A DNA stretch of 64,000 nt from Craterostigma plantagineum (taxonomy: Eukaryota; Streptophyta; Magnoliopsida; Lamiales; Linderniaceae). The stretch is from positions 62,001 through 126,000 of the forward strand of contig JAPQWV010000727.1 of NCBI GenBank assembly GCA_027422505.1. Direction: 5' to 3'. A program made the position numbers and the translations under genes. Below, piece by piece: positions 10,972 to 24,372 of the stretch. Every line of letters starts with the position of its first letter. The stretch's first letter is position 1. The notes beneath the pieces are model-generated. The model had not been told where the DNA came from. It did no database searches and saw only the letters and a program-made list of their open reading frames with translations.

Positions 10972-13900
10972 TGTTAGTGTTTCGCGAAGTCCTAGTTTGA
11001 ACTCGAAGGCGCGGAGATTCCTTCGAAGAACCATTCGATCAGCATAGCGTCAATGAACTTCGCGAACTTGGATCGGCAGAGTGGATCTTCTTCCGAAAGG
11101 ATGCGGCAAATCCTCATGAGTTTGTCTTGGATGATGGTGAGCGTGCCATCAGAGAATTTTGCCACTTCGGAGCAGCGCAGCACCCTCATCTTTCCCTTTA
11201 GTCCGAGTAGGCGACCGCCGGATCATCTCCGTCGATCACATCGCCTTCTCGGTAGTCGTCCGTGTTCTTGAAAGATGGGTGAGTTAGGTTCACCTTCTTC
11301 ATGTTGTGCTCCACCGCCATCTGCAGATCGTGGGTGGCGAAGAATCTGACCTATCGGAGCATGTGGCGCTTGAGAGCCACATATCCCATGGGGACCGGTT
11401 CAGCTCGTACGAGATGTCCAGAACTTCTGAGGACGAGTCTGAACTGTTTCATGGATTCCAGCATGCTGTATAGGTCACCCAGGGGCAGAAACTTGAAGTC
11501 CGCCTCACTGACTTCACTGTAGCTCTAATCATGCCTCATTACTGTGAACACTGGATAGTGGACACGTCCTTTCGACTCTTGGCGGAGGTCAGTGACTTTG
11601 CAGATGGGGGCCCGATTCATTTCCAGAGCGATGTTTTCCTCATCGGACAGCGTCCTCTTTGTGCACTTGTGGCAAAGAAGGCTCCATCGATAGAGCTGCT
11701 TCTTTTCCTCGCTCCAATTTTGGATGTTCATCAGCTCATATTCGTCGAAGGTTGTGATGATCTGCTCCTTGCGCCGCCAAATCCTCTTCCTGATCTCTTC
11801 TTGGAATGGCGCAGTGATCTTTTTGTTTTCCCACGGTGCTTCCGGTATATCTGCCGTGGGCACATCCGGTTGAGCAGTAGGAGTCTCAGCTTGCTGCGCT
11901 TGAAATTGTAGAATGTCCTCGAGCTGGGCGGGTTCGGCGTCATACTCCTCTCCGTTCTCGTCGTCTGCAGTGTTGATCAGCGTAAGTGAACCTTCTTTTA
12001 GCAGACGTCGAGCATTTTCCACCAACTTCCTGGCTGCTACTGCATCGGCGGGTGTGTACAGCCATTCATCGTTAAAGATGTAGGCCTCGATCTCATTAGG
12101 TGTGCGCAGTAGATGTCCTCGGAAGCCACGTTGGAATCGGTATTGTGAGGGGTATGGCTGTGTGGTGGCGAGGGTGTTGCGTCGGAGGAGTTTGTGGATT
12201 GCGGGGATGGTTGTGGTGGAGATTCTGGTGGTTCGATTGAGGTGATGGTTTTGGCGATGATGATTTGGGTAACGGGTGGTGTAGATGTGGTGGTGGCCTC
12301 TAACGTCGATGTGACAGTTAGAGGTTCTGAGATGGTGGGTGGAGAAGGTGTGGTGGTGGTCTCTAACGCCGATGTGACAGTTAGAGGTTCGGAGCCGGTT
12401 GTAGGTGGTGGTGAGGGTTGGCTAGTGACTCGGGTTAATAGGGTGGGTTAATAGGCAGGCGGCGTCGATTGTATGGGTCCTTGAGTTTGTTAGGCTTGCT
12501 GCCTATTCTCCCCCTCGCGGCGATCTTGATCGTCGCGCCTGATCCCGCTAGACTCGCCTTGAGTGCGGCAAGACATGGGTTGAGTCATTATTTTCTTCAT
12601 CTGCTGTTCCTCCTCGTCGAGTTCCGTCATTGACTCGAATCTTGCTCGTAGGAGGTAGAAGAGCTCCTCCGCGGAAATGGAGGAGAGAACAGCTTCAACG
12701 TCCACATTTTGAGTTGGTGGTGGCGTCTCCGGTGCCAAACCTTTGTCTTTGTCAATTGTGGACGCATCGAGACGCGCATAGACTTGATCGAGGATGGACG
12801 CCTCAAGAGTCTTTGCCAACTCTTGAAGACGAGTCTCTAGTGCGGTCTCGGTGACGAAGTGGGGTAAGTTTAACAAGTTGGAATCACGAAGAAACCCAAC
12901 TGTCACCGAATCGGAAAAGATAGCCGATCGGCCGCCCGTTTGCACAGGACGGGAAAAGACGGGGTCACTAAGACTTCCCGTTGGCATCATCGATGAGACA
13001 GACTCAAACGAATGATGGCCTAGGCTCACGGTTTGGCCGTGCTAGGTCTTCCGCTCTCAATCACAGAGATATCATCGAGCGTTCTGACAGAATCACGGAG
13101 ACTCTGTAGTGCAGTAATAGGTGTATGTGTCCTAGAAACGTGTGAAATTATGGGGAGTGAGGGCACTAGACTCAATGTGATTGAAGAGGATGCAGTCTGA
13201 GGCGAGTAACTGCTTGTTTCAACATCGACTATCTCCAAGTGGGATGTCGATGGTAAACGTGGCTCCTCGTGGAATGAAATATCTTCCTGTAGAGAGGAAG
13301 ATAAGTGGATTGGTGGGGTCGTTTGCGTGGTTGAGCCAAATGCCACGTCTTCTACTCGGGAGGTGAACACATCACCTCCTGTACCTACGGGTTGGGCTCG
13401 GCTTGCATGTGACTGAGGAGGTCGATCGTGTTTTTGTTTCGATCGACGCTCCGTGGGGAGGCTTACGTCATCCTCACGCGATCGTTTTTCGGTACGCGGG
13501 TGGAAGAAGATGCGGCGCGACTCGACTTTTTAGTAGTGGAGGTGGGGTTTTGGCTAGTCCCGGGGTTAGGAGCAGTGGGGTTAATCTGCTCCGTAGGGAC
13601 GATGGATAGTGGATGGGGGCTTTCACGAAATGAGGCTGTGGAGGCACGATATTCTCGGACGTGCGGATTTGTCGGGTCTGCATAGGCGAGAACGTCGTCC
13701 GGGATTATCATTGCGTGTCGAGCTTTTGCCGGAGTGTTTTTGTTGGCAAACTTCTCGACAGTGGGGATTATGAAGTAGTCGGTTGTCGGGCGGGTGCGGA
13801 TGTTGGTGGAGAACAGGCGGAAGTGTCTGATGAACGCTGGGAGCCACCGCATGTAGGGTACAAAGCGGTTCGTGACTCCCTTGGCGATTTCACGGTCACG

Positions 13901-14602
13901 ACGTTGAATCATGGAGACGAGATCCATCCATATGACGTCGGCGTAGTTGTACTTGCGGTTGTGGGTGACGCCGGTTAGGATGGTGAGGATTTGGTGGTTC
14001 CCACGGTCCTGGCCGGCATGCTTCCCTGACATGCACTTGTTCAGTAGGAGATATAATGTTCGCCAGGGTTGAGGTAGGTTGCGTGTGTTGACTTCACTAA
14101 GCACGAGTGGGCCCTTCTTTTTCTTGTTTTCTGGTTGATAGCCCAGTCTGTCGATGTCCTCGATGAGTTGTTCATGGGATGGTAGTGGGTCGTATGGTGA
14201 GTAAACAGGGAGTTGAAGCACTTCTTGGACAATCTTGCGAGTGAGGACCACTGTTTTTTGATCGATTTTGGCGGACAGTGTTTTAGCAAGGTGGATCGGT
14301 CCAACTATCTGCAAAGTGTGCCAGAACTGTTGGAGATAGACTTGAGCTTCTGGCTGGCCATGAGAGAGAGCGTGTCGGAGGGGATGTCCTTTGAGGATCT
14401 CTATGATAATGGGGGCATCGCACCGAAAGCTGTCCAAGTCCACCATGTAATTGTTGGGAATCAAGGCAGCTCATTGACTTGTTGGGAAGACCTGCTCGAT
14501 CGGTGGGACATAGGTAAGCGTGTTGAGCTCGATGCGAGCGATGTCTCTTTGGATTGCAGCCGCCTCAAGTGCTTCAATTGTATCTTGATTTTTGTTGGTC
14601 AT
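10972..14602 (-). pseudogene. Copy B third ORF (post-pol protein of unknown function), broken
   Basis: The minus strand begins with ATG at 14602-14600 in the same context as copy D (CACAGATATGACC). An in-frame TGA replaces the Trp codon of the SQWAALIPNN segment near 14470. From 14464 to 13463 the frame is open and carries the conserved N-terminal module, including VYLQQFWHTLQI, LGYQPE, QPWRTLYLLLNKCMSGKHAG and a Ser/Thr/Pro-rich linker. Unlike copy D it keeps the segment YDPLPSHEQLIEDIDRLGYQ, so copy D carries a small internal deletion here. Further pieces follow in shifted frames: 13370-13026, 13029-12490 (ending with the ELFYLLRARFESMTELDEEE region), 12025-11525 (KIWRRKEQIITTFDEYELMN, PICKVTDLRQESKG) and 11189-10992 (EVAKFSDGTLTIIQDKLMRI). 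The stop used by copy D is lost through a one-base deletion. No known catalytic motif or membrane segment is seen. It was useful for locating the frameshifts in copy D. Confidence 0.85.
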
Positions 14603-14987
14603 ATCTGTGCTTGACAGTAATTATAACAAGATTAGTATGGATTAAATTGTGAGAACATGGATATAAGTGAGTCATGGGTGAAACAATAAAAGGAGACATA
14701 AAAGTGCCCAAAATGGTTAACGAAGAAAATAAAGCTAACTTAGAGTCCTTTTTCCAACACTTAGAAAATATTTGGATTGAAAGTATCCATGTGATGTGAG
14801 ACAATTTTGGAACATGAAAAAAAATTTCGCGTTTGGTGTAGAATTTCGCATAGGGAAAAAGAATTTTCGCACGTTAAGAAATCTCGCAAGTTGTTCACAA
14901 TTTTCGCATGCAATGGGAAAATTCACTGATTATCACACATAGCCATGTTGAGAGAAAATTCACTTTCAGAGTAAAATGTCGCATGTA
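14603..14987 (-). other. Copy B non-coding DNA before the third ORF, with motif array and 3' splice-like site
   Basis: On the minus strand, TACTAAT (14637-14631) is followed about 25 bases later by CTGTCAAGCACAG and then the ATG, the same arrangement as in copies D and C. Further upstream, between 14985 and 14815, at least six GCGAAA-type motifs occur (seen on the plus strand as TTTCGC or TCTCGC). The sequence breaks into satellite at about 14988. Confidence 0.75.
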
Positions 14988-17900
14988 TCAGTCTTAGATG
15001 TTCTCCCCCAATTCGCAGGCACTTTCTACATGAATATGAGTATTTATTTTCTGAAATTAAGTACTTTAGACCTTGATTTAGGTATTTTATTATTGAATTC
15101 AAGTACTCGACCGTAAACGAAAGTGGGGTGGCTGGAAAACTAATTTACTGGTGTTGATGAGGGTCAATGTTCCTATTATGTAGAATGCTTGATAAAACCA
15201 ACCATGTCAGTCTTAGATGTTCTCCCCCACTTCGCAGGTATTTTCTACATGAATATGAGTATTTATTTCCTGAAATTAAGTACTTTACACCTTAATTTAG
15301 GTATTTTATTATTGAATTCAACTACTCGACCGTAAACGAAAGTTAGGTAGCTAGAAAAATGATTTTGTGGTGTTGATGAGGATCAATGTTCTTATTATGT
15401 AGAATGCTCGATAAAACCAACCATTTCACTCTTAGATGTTCTCCCCCAATTCGCATGTATACATGGATATGAGTATTTATTTCCTGGTGTTAAGTACTTT
15501 AGACCTTGACTTAGGTATTTTATTATTGATAAGTACTCGACCGTAAAGGAAAGTGAGGTGGCTAGAAAACTAATTTTCTGGTGTTGATGAGGATCAATGT
15601 TCTTATTATGTAGAATGCTTGATAAAACAAACAATTTCAGTCTTAGATGTTCTCCTCCAATTCCAGGTATTTTCTACATGAATATAGAGTATTTATTTTC
15701 TGAAATTAAGTACTTTAGACCCCGATTTAGGTATTTTGTTACGACCGTAAAGGAAAGTGAGGTGGCTAGAAAACTAGTCTTGTGGTGTTGATGAGGATCA
15801 ATGTTCTTATTATGTAGAATGCTTGATAAAACCAACCATTTCACTCTTAGATGTTCTCCCCCAATTCGCATGTATTTTCTACATGGATATGAGTATTTAT
15901 TTCCTGGTGTTAAGTACTTTAGACCTAGACTTAGGTATTTTATTATTGATTCAAGTACTCGACCGTAAAGGAAAGTGAGGTGGCTAGAAAACTAATTTTG
16001 TGGTGTTGATGAGGATCAATGTTCTTATTATGTAGAATGCTTGATAAAACCAACCATGTCAGTCTTAGATGTTCTCCTCCACTTCGCAGGTATTTTCTAC
16101 ATGGATATGAGTATTTATTTCCTGAAATTAAGTACTCTAAACCTTGATTTAGGTATTTAATTACTAAATTCAAGTACTCGATCGCAAACGAAAGTGAGGT
16201 GGCTAGAAAACTAATCTTGTGGTGGATGAGGATCAATGTTCTTATTATGTAGAATGCTTGATGAAACCAACCATTTCACTCTTAGATGTTCTCCCCCAAT
16301 TCGAATGTATTTTCTACATGAATATGAGTACTTATTTCTCGGAATTAAGTAATTTAGACTTTGATTTAGGTATTTTATTATTGAATTCAAGTACTCAACC
16401 GTAAACGAAAGTGAGGTGGCTGGAAAACTAATTTTCTGGTGTTGATGGGAATCAATGTTCCTATTATGTAGAATGGTTGATAAAGCCAACCATGTCAGTC
16501 TTAGATGTTCTCCCCCACTTCGCAGGTATTTTCTACATGAATATGAGTATTTATCTCCTGAAATTAAGTACTTTACACCTTAATTAAGGTATTTTATTAT
16601 TGGATTCAAGTACTCGACCGTAAACGAAAGTTAGGTAGCTAGAAAAATGATTTTGTGGTGTTGATGAGGATCAATGTTCTTATTATGTAGAATGCTTGAT
16701 AAAACCAACCATTTCAATCTTAGATGTTCTCCCCCAATTCGCATGTATTTTCTACATGGATATGAGTATTTATTTCATGGTGTTAAGTACTTTAGACCTT
16801 GACTTAGGTATTTTATTATTGATTCAAGTACTCGACCGTAAAGGAAAGTGAGGTGGCTATAAAACTAATTTTGTGGTGTTGATGAGGATCAATGTTCTTA
16901 TTATGTAGAATGCTTGATAAACGAAATTAAGTACTTTAGACCTTGACTTAGGTATTTTATTATTGTATTCAAGTACTCGACCGTAAACGAAAGTGAGGTG
17001 GCTAGAAAATAATTTTGTGGAGTTGATGAGGATCAATGTTCTTATTATGTAGAATGCTTGATAAAACCAACCATGTCAGTCTTAGATGTTCTCCTCCACT
17101 TCGCAGGTATTTTCTACATGGATATGAGTATTTATTTCCTGAAATTAAGTACTCTAAACCTTGATTTAGGTATTTTATTACTAAATTCAAGTACTCGATC
17201 GTAAACGAAAGTGAGGTGGCTAGAAAACTAATCATGTGGTGTTGATGAGGATCAATGTTCTTATTATGTAGAATGCTTGATAAAACCAACCATTTCACTC
17301 TTAGATGTTCTCCTCCAATTCGAAGGTATTTTCTACATGAATATGAGTACTTATTTCCCGGAATGAAGTACTTTAGACCTTGATTTAGGTATTTTATTAT
17401 TGAATTCAAGTACTCAACCGTAAACGAAAGTGAGGTGGCTGGAAAACTAATTTCTGGTGTTGATGAGGATCAATGTTCCTATTATGTAGAATGCTTGATA
17501 AAACCAACCATGTCAGTCTTAGATGTTCTCCCCCACTTCGCAGGTATTTTCTACATGAATATGAGTATTTATTTCCTGAAATTAAGTACTTTACACCTTA
17601 ATTTAGGTATTTTATTATTGAATTCAACTACTCGACCGTAAACGAAGTTAGGTAGCTAGAAAAATGATTTTGTGGTGTTGATGAGGATCAAAGTTCTTAT
17701 TATGTAGAATGCTTGATAAAACCAACCATTTCACTCTTAGATGTTCTCCCCCAATTCGCATGTATTTTCTACATGGATATGAGTATTTATTTCCTGGTGT
17801 TAAGTACTTTAGACCTTGACTTAGGTATTTTATTATTGATTCAAGTACTCGACCGTAAAGAAAAGTGAAGTGGCTAGAAAACTAATTTTGTGGTGTTGAT

Positions 17901-20900
17901 AAGGATCAATGTTCTTATTATGTAGAATGCTTGATAAAAAAACCATTTCAGTCTTAGATGTTCTCCTCCAATTCCAGGTATTTTCTACATGAATATAGAG
18001 TATTTATTTTCTGAAATTAAGTACTTTAGATCCTGATTTAGGTATTTTGTTATTTAAGTCAAGTACTCGACCGTAAAGGAAAGTGAGGTGGCTAGAAAAC
18101 TAGACTTGTGGTGTTGATGAGGATCAATGTTCTTATTATGTAGAATGCTTGATAAAACCAACCATTTCAGTCTTAGATGTTCTCCCCGAATTCGCAGGCA
18201 CTTTCTACATGAATATGAGTATTTATTTTCTGAAATTAAGTACGTTAGACCTTGATTTAGGTATTTTATTATTAAATTCAAGTACTCGACCGTAAGCGAA
18301 AGTGAGGAGGCAAGAAAACTAATTTTCTGGTGTTGATGAGGATCAACGTTCCTATTATGTAGAATGGTTCATAAAACCAACCATGTCAGTCTTATATGTT
18401 CTCCCCCACTTCGCATGTATTTTCTACATGAATATGAGTATTTATTTCCTGAAATTAAGTACTTCACACCTTAATTTAGGTATTTTATTTTTGAATTCAA
18501 GTACTCGACCGTAAACGAAAGTTAGGTAGCTAGAAAAATGATTTTGTGGTGTTGATGAGGATCAATGTTCTTATTATGTAGAATGCTTGATAAAACCAAT
18601 CATTTCACTCTTAGATGTTTTCCCCCAATTCGAAGGTATTTTCTACATGAATATGAGTACTTATTTCTCGTAATTAAGTACTTTAGACCTTGACTTAGGT
18701 ATTTTATTATTGTATTCAAGTACTCGACCGTAAACGAAAGTGAGGTGGCTAGAAAATAATTTTGTGGAGTTGATGAGGATCAATGTTCTTTTTATGTAGA
18801 ATGCTTGATAAAACCAACCATGTCAGTCTTAGATGTTCTCCTCCACTTCGCAGGTATTTTCTACATGGATATGAGTATTTATTTCCTGAAATTAAGTACT
18901 CTAACCTTGATTTAGGTATTTTATTACTAATTCAAGTACTCGATCGTAAACGAAAGTGAGGTGGCTAGAAAACTAATCATGTGGTGTTGATGAGGATCAA
19001 TGTTCTTATTATGTAGAATGCTTGATAAAACCAACCATTTCACTCTTAGATGTTCTCCTCCAATTCGAAGGTATTTTCTACATGAATATGAGTACTTATT
19101 TCCCGGAATTAAGTACTTTAGACCTTGATTTAGGTATTTTATTATTGAATTCAAGTACTCAACCGTAAACGAAAGTGAGGTGGCTAGAAAACTAATTTTG
19201 TGGTGTTGATGTGGATCGATGTTCTTATTATGTAAAATGCTTGATAAACCCAACCATTTCAGGCTTAGATGTTCTCCTCCAATTCGCAGGTATTTTCTAC
19301 ATGGATATGAGTAGTTATTTCCTGGAGTTAACTACTTTAGACCTTGATTTAGGTATTTTATTATTGAATTCAAGTACTCGACCGTAAACGAAAGTGGGGT
19401 GGCTGGAAAACTAATTTTCTAGTGTTGATGAGGGTCAATGTTCCTATTATGTAGAATGCTTGATAAAACCAACCATGTCAGTCTTAGATGTTCTCCCCAC
19501 TTCGCAGGTATTTTCTACATGAATATGAGTATTTATTTCCTGAAATTAAGTACTTTACACCTTAATTTAGGTATTTTATTATTGAATTCAGCTACTCGAC
19601 CGTAAACGAAGTTAGGTAGCTAGAAAAATGATTTTGTGGTGTTGATGAGGATCAAAGTTCTTATTATGTAGAATGCTTGATAAAACCAACCATTTCACTC
19701 TTAGATGTTCTCCCCCAATTCGCATGTATTTTCTACATGGATATGAGTATTTATTTCCTGGTGTGAAGTACTTTAGACCTTGACTTAGGTATTTTATTAT
19801 TGATTCAAGTACTCGACCGTAAAGGAAAGTGAGGTGGCTAGAAAACTAATTTTGTGGTGTTGATGAGGATCAATGTTCTTATTATGTAGAATGCTTGATA
19901 AATCAAACCATTTCAGTCTTAGATGTTCTCCTCCAATTCCAGGTATTTTCTACATGAATATAGAGTATTTATTTTCTGAAATTAAGTACTTTAGATCCTG
20001 ATTTAGGTATTTTGTTACTTAAGTCAAGTACTCGACCGTAAAGGAAAGTGAGGTGGCTAGAAAACTAGACTTGTGGTGTTGATGAGGATCAATGTTCTTA
20101 TTATGTAGAATGCTTGATAAAACCAACCATTTCAGTCTTAGATGTTCTCCCCGAATTCGCAGGCACTTTCTACATGAATATGAGTATTTATTTTCTGAAA
20201 TTAAGTACGTTAGACCTTGATTTAGGTATTTTATTATTGAATTCAAGTACTCGACCGTAAGCGAAAGTGAGGAGGCAAGAAAACTAATTTTCTGGTGTTG
20301 ATGAGGATCAATGTTCTTATTATGTAGAATGGTTGATAAAACCAACCATGTCAGTCTTATATGTTCTCCCCCACTTCGCATGTATTTTCTACATGAATAT
20401 GAGTATTTATTTCCTGAAATTAAGTACTTTACACCTTAATTTAGGTATTTTATTATTGAATTCAAGTACTCGACCGTAAACGAAAGTTAGGTAGCTAGAA
20501 AAATGATTTTGTGGTGTTGATGAGGATCAATGTTTTTATTATGTAGAATGCTTGATAAAACCAATCATTTCACTCTTAGATGTTTTCCCCCAATTCGAAG
20601 GTATTTTCTACATGGATATGAGTACTTATTTCCCGTAATTAAGTACTTTAGACCTTGACTTAGGTATTTTATTATGTATTCAAGTACTCGACCGTAAACG
20701 AAAGTGAGGTGGCTAGAAAATAATTTTGTGGAGTTGATGAGGATCAATGTTCTTATTATGTAGAATGCTTGATAAAACCAACCATGTCAGTCTTAGATGT
20801 TCTCCTCCACTTCGCAGGTATTTTCTACATGGATATGAGTATTTATTTCCTGAAATTAAATACTCCAAACCTTGATTTAGGTATTTATTACTGAATTCAA

Positions 20901-22480
20901 GTACTCGATCGTAAACGAAAGTGAGGTGGCTAGAAAACTAATCTTGTGGTGTTGATGAGGATCAATGTTCCTATTATGTAGTATGCTTGATAAAACCAAC
21001 CATTTCACTCTTAGATGTTCTCCCCAATTCAAAGGTATTTTCTACATGAATATGAGTACTTATTTCCCGAAATTAAGTACTTTAGACCTTGATTTAGGTA
21101 TTTTATTATTGAATTCAAGTACTCAACCGTAAACAAAAGTGAGGTGGCTAGAAAACTAATTTTGTGGTGTTGATGAGGATCGATGTTCTTATTATGTAAA
21201 ATGCTTGATAAACCTAACCATTTCAGGCTTAGATGTTCTCCTCCAATTCGCAGGTATTTTCTACATGGATATGAGTAGTTATTTCCTGGAGTTAACTACT
21301 TTAAACCTTGATTTAGGTATTTTATTATTGAATTCAAGTACTCGACCGTAAAAGAAAGTGAGGTGGCTAGAAAACTAATTTAGTGGTGTTGATGAGGATC
21401 GATGTTCTTATTATGTAGAATGCTTGATAAAACAAACCATTTCAGTCTTAGATGTTCTCCTCCGATTTCTACATGAATATGAGTATTTATTTTCTGAAAT
21501 TAAGTACTTTAGACCCTGATTTAGGTATTTTATTATTGAATTCAAGTACTCGACCATAAAAGAAAGTGAGGTGGCTAGAAAACTAATCTTGTGGTGTTGA
21601 TGAGGATCAATGTTCTTATTATGTAGAATGCTTGATAAAACAAACCATTTCAGTCTTAGATGTTCTCCCCCAATTCGCAGGCACTTTCTACATGAATATG
21701 AGTATTTATTTTCTGAAATTAAGTACTTTAGACCTTGATTTAGGTATTTTATTATTGAATTCAAGTACTCGACCGTAAAAGAAAGTGGGGTGGCTAGAAA
21801 ACTAATTTTCTGGTGTTGATGAGGGTCAATGTTCCTATTATGTAGAATGCTTGACAAAACCAACCATGTCAGTCTTAGATGTTCTCCCCCACTTCGCAGG
21901 TATTTTCTACATGAATATGAGTAATTATTTCCTGAAATTAAGTACTTTACACCTTAATTTAGGTATTTTATTATTGAATTCAAGTACTCGACCGTAAACG
22001 AAAGTTAGGTAGCTAGAAAAATGATTTTGTGGTGTTGATGAGGATCAATGTTCTTATTATGTAGAATGCTTGATAAAACCACCATTTCACTCTTAGATGT
22101 TTTCCCCCAATTCGAAGGTATTTTCTACATGAATACGAGTACTTATTTCCCGTAATTAAGTACTTTAGACCTTGATTAGGTATTTTATTATTGTATTCAA
22201 GTACTCGACCGCAAACGAAAGTGAGGTGGCTAGAAAATGATTTTGTGGTGTTGATGAGGATCAATGTTCTTATTATGTAAAATGCTTGATAAAACCAACC
22301 ATGTCAGTCTTAGATGTTCTCCTCCACTTCCCAGGTATTTTCTACATGGATATGAGTTTTTATTTCCTTAAATTAAGTACTCTAAACCTTGATTTAGGTA
22401 TTTTATTACTGAATTCAAATACTCGATCGTAAATGAAAGTGAGGTGGCTAGAAAACTAATCTTGTGGTGTTGATGAGGAT
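14988..22480. repeat. Satellite block 2, same 219-bp monomer, roughly 34 copies
   Basis: Same monomer as block 1 but with its own variants, such as GTATTTATTTCCTGGTGTTAAG, AAAGTTAGGTAGCTAG, and ATTCCAGGTATTTTC with ATATAGAG (15663, 17974, 19938). Matching variant combinations recur about 1.92-1.97 kb apart (17002 and 18927; 18054 and 20019), close to nine monomers, so a higher-order unit exists. A shortened monomer lies near 16910-16925. The block ends at the AGGAT duplicated by insertion of copy D. Confidence 0.97.
22476..22480. repeat. Target-site duplication, left copy (AGGAT)
   Basis: AGGAT immediately precedes the TGTTA start of the 5' LTR and is repeated right after the 3' LTR at 36724-36728. 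AGGATC is part of the satellite landmark GTTGATGAGGATCAATG, so the uninterrupted monomer can be recognised on both sides. Confidence 0.95.
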
Positions 22481-22777
22481 TGTTATGATATTTAGTGATT
22501 GTGTCAATAGTTTATGTCTTGGGATTAATATTGTAATTATCTTTTTAGCTTGGGCTTTGGACTAGAATGTATTTAGTTAATCTTTAGTGTTTGGGCCTTA
22601 ATATACCTAGGGTTAATGTAGTATATAAGGTTTACCAACACCATTTGAAAGGTAATCAAAGATCAAAAGGCTAACCCTAGTTTTCACACACTACACACAC
22701 TTGAAGGTGAGAAATTCTCCCTTTTTCATTCCATCAAAGCCTCTTTGATTCCTTGTTTGGTGCATTCGGGACCAACA
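22481..22777 (+). repeat. 5' LTR of copy D (297 bp)
   Basis: Starts TGTTATGATATTTAG and ends GGGACCAACA; two bases (AG) separate it from the primer-binding site. It differs from the 3' LTR at base 6 (T/G), in GTAGTATATAAGG against GTGGTATATAAGG, by one T in a T run, in GAAAGG against GAAATG, and at the last C of CA. Confidence 0.97.
22622..22628 (+). promoter_or_regulatory. TATA box in the 5' LTR
   Basis: TATATAA lies about two thirds of the way into the LTR. It is kept in the 3' LTR (36567-36573) and in the copy B LTR. Transcription of the genomic RNA would be expected to start about 30 bases downstream. Confidence 0.65.
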
Positions 22778-22779
22778 AG

Positions 22780-22791
22780 TGGTATCAGAGC
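22780..22791 (+). other. Primer-binding site, initiator tRNA-Met
   Basis: TGGTATCAGAGC begins two bases after the LTR end. This is complementary to the 3' end of plant initiator tRNA-Met and is the standard minus-strand primer site of plant Ty1/copia elements. Confidence 0.95.
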
Positions 22792-24372
22792 AAACGTGGA
22801 TCGATCTGCATTGATTTGAATCCAGTTTCGTTCGATTCCGAGAAAGATCAAAGGTGTTTTGGGCAAAAACCACTTTCGGGCATTTTGAACTCGTTTTGGG
22901 GTCTCGTTTTTGTGTTTAAAACTTCCCCCAGATCGATTCTATGCCTAAAATGTTTTTAGAACACTTTTGGATCAGTTTTAACGAGTTTTGAGCAAGATCG
23001 AAGCAAAAACTCTTCAGAAAAGGACATCTCGGCCGTTCTCTGTTTTTGGTCGATTTGATCTATTTTTTGTTATTTTTAGCCCACAAATCGGTCGATTATG
23101 TCTTTAGGGAAGAATTTCTGAAGTTTAGGATCAAGTTTGAGCGATTTTGGTTGAGATTCGAGCAAGAACTGGACGATTTTCTGGCAAAACGCATGAAAGC
23201 AATGGAACAGTGAAAGCTCGTTCTTGACCGCGAAAATTTTTGCTTAATCGTTCAAGTCCGCGAAATTTTCACATCTGCGAAATTTGATTCCGAGAATTTA
23301 CCTAGAACCGCGAAAAATTTCACTTTCACTGCATTTTTTCGCAACTGCCTATTTTCAAAATCCGAGAAACCTTACATCTGCGAAATTTGATTCCGAAAAT
23401 TTTTCTAAAACGCGAAATTTGCTCACTCAGAAACATTTCATCTGCGAAATTTGCTTACTCTTCATAATCCGAGAAATTCCGTATCCGAGAAAGCTTATCC
23501 AGCGAATTTTCTAAGCCGCGAAATTTTTCAGCAGAGAACTGTTTGAAATCCTTATATCCGAGAAATTTTCAGTCGAGAAAGTTTCTTTCTTCCGAGAATT
23601 TTTTCCGAGAAACTTTCTCAAATCACATTACAACCCACAACACTTCTTTTTGAAAACCGAGAAAGTTTGCAAATTCGTGAAATTTTTTTAAAAAACCACG
23701 ACTTTTTAATCCAATAAATTTTCAGCCGAGAAAGTTTATTTCATCCGAGAAAGTTTTTCAAAACCACGATTCTTTCAAATCCGAGAAAACTTCCTAAAAC
23801 CACACTTCAACTCTCGATGCGAAATTTCTTGCGAAGGTTTTAAAAAATTCAAAACTAAGAATCTTTCTCACATGCGAAATTTTAAGATCCGAGAAATTTT
23901 CAACTGAGAATTTTTCTTCCGAGAATCTCTCTTTAAAACTCACAAACACCGAAATTTCTCAACACATAATTTCTCGGATAATTCGTCATACAATCACGTC
24001 TCTTCAACCTGCGAATTTTTCTGACGTGTTAAATTTTTCTCGTGTTAAAATTTTCTCGGGTTAAATTTTTCTCAAACCTATTTAAGATTTGATCCTTACA
24101 CTCTAGTCCTATCACCCTAGACCACTTTTGACATAAAATTTTTTTCTCGCCTCAAATCTCGTTTTTAAATTTCTAGAACTTCTCCTAATTTCAAGATATA
24201 TTTTCCCTTCATACATTATCGACCATCACACACGCTCACTTAGTTCTAAGAAATTCTTTAAACAATTTTTTCTCAAAACTCTACACGTCAAACTCATATT
24301 TCTCATCTCGTTCGTTACTAACTCTCTTATCTATACAAGATCAAAACCACGGACGATTCGACTGCACCAACC
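22792..24372 (+). other. Long untranslated leader with CGAAA/GAGAAA motif array
   Basis: No credible coding sequence. From about 23220 to 24080 it is crowded with short degenerate motifs of the forms GCGAAATTT and CCGAGAAA, often spaced 15-40 bases apart. Short ORFs here are made by the motifs themselves. The same motif returns between pol and the third ORF (31440-32540) and in copy B. The gag start codon follows in the context ACCATGTCTACC. Confidence 0.75.

Larger units (their letters stand above)
10611..14987 (-). mobile_element. Copy B: minus-strand, 5'-truncated element of the same family as D
   Basis: Read on the minus strand this contains, from right to left, a short stretch of non-coding DNA with GCGAAA motifs, the start of the third ORF at 14602, the whole broken third ORF, a purine tract and a 298-bp LTR. 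LTR, gag, pol and PBS of the 5' side are missing. The LTR differs from the D LTR at only about twenty positions, so it is the same family. Its outer LTR end joins satellite after the GATTTAGGTA landmark (10610), while the internal end joins satellite in the CAGTCTTAG landmark (14988). The satellite phase does not continue across the insert, so the missing part was lost with some satellite by deletion or unequal exchange. Confidence 0.88.

Noticed and set aside
13623..14304. Several other-frame ORFs across copy B (for example plus-strand ORFs 13661-13978 and 14213-14614)
   Set aside because: They lie antisense or out of frame to the third-ORF homology and lack its motifs.
23284..23514. Small ORF in the gag leader
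   Set aside because: Made of the same CGAAATTT/CCGAGAAA motifs; no support as a protein.
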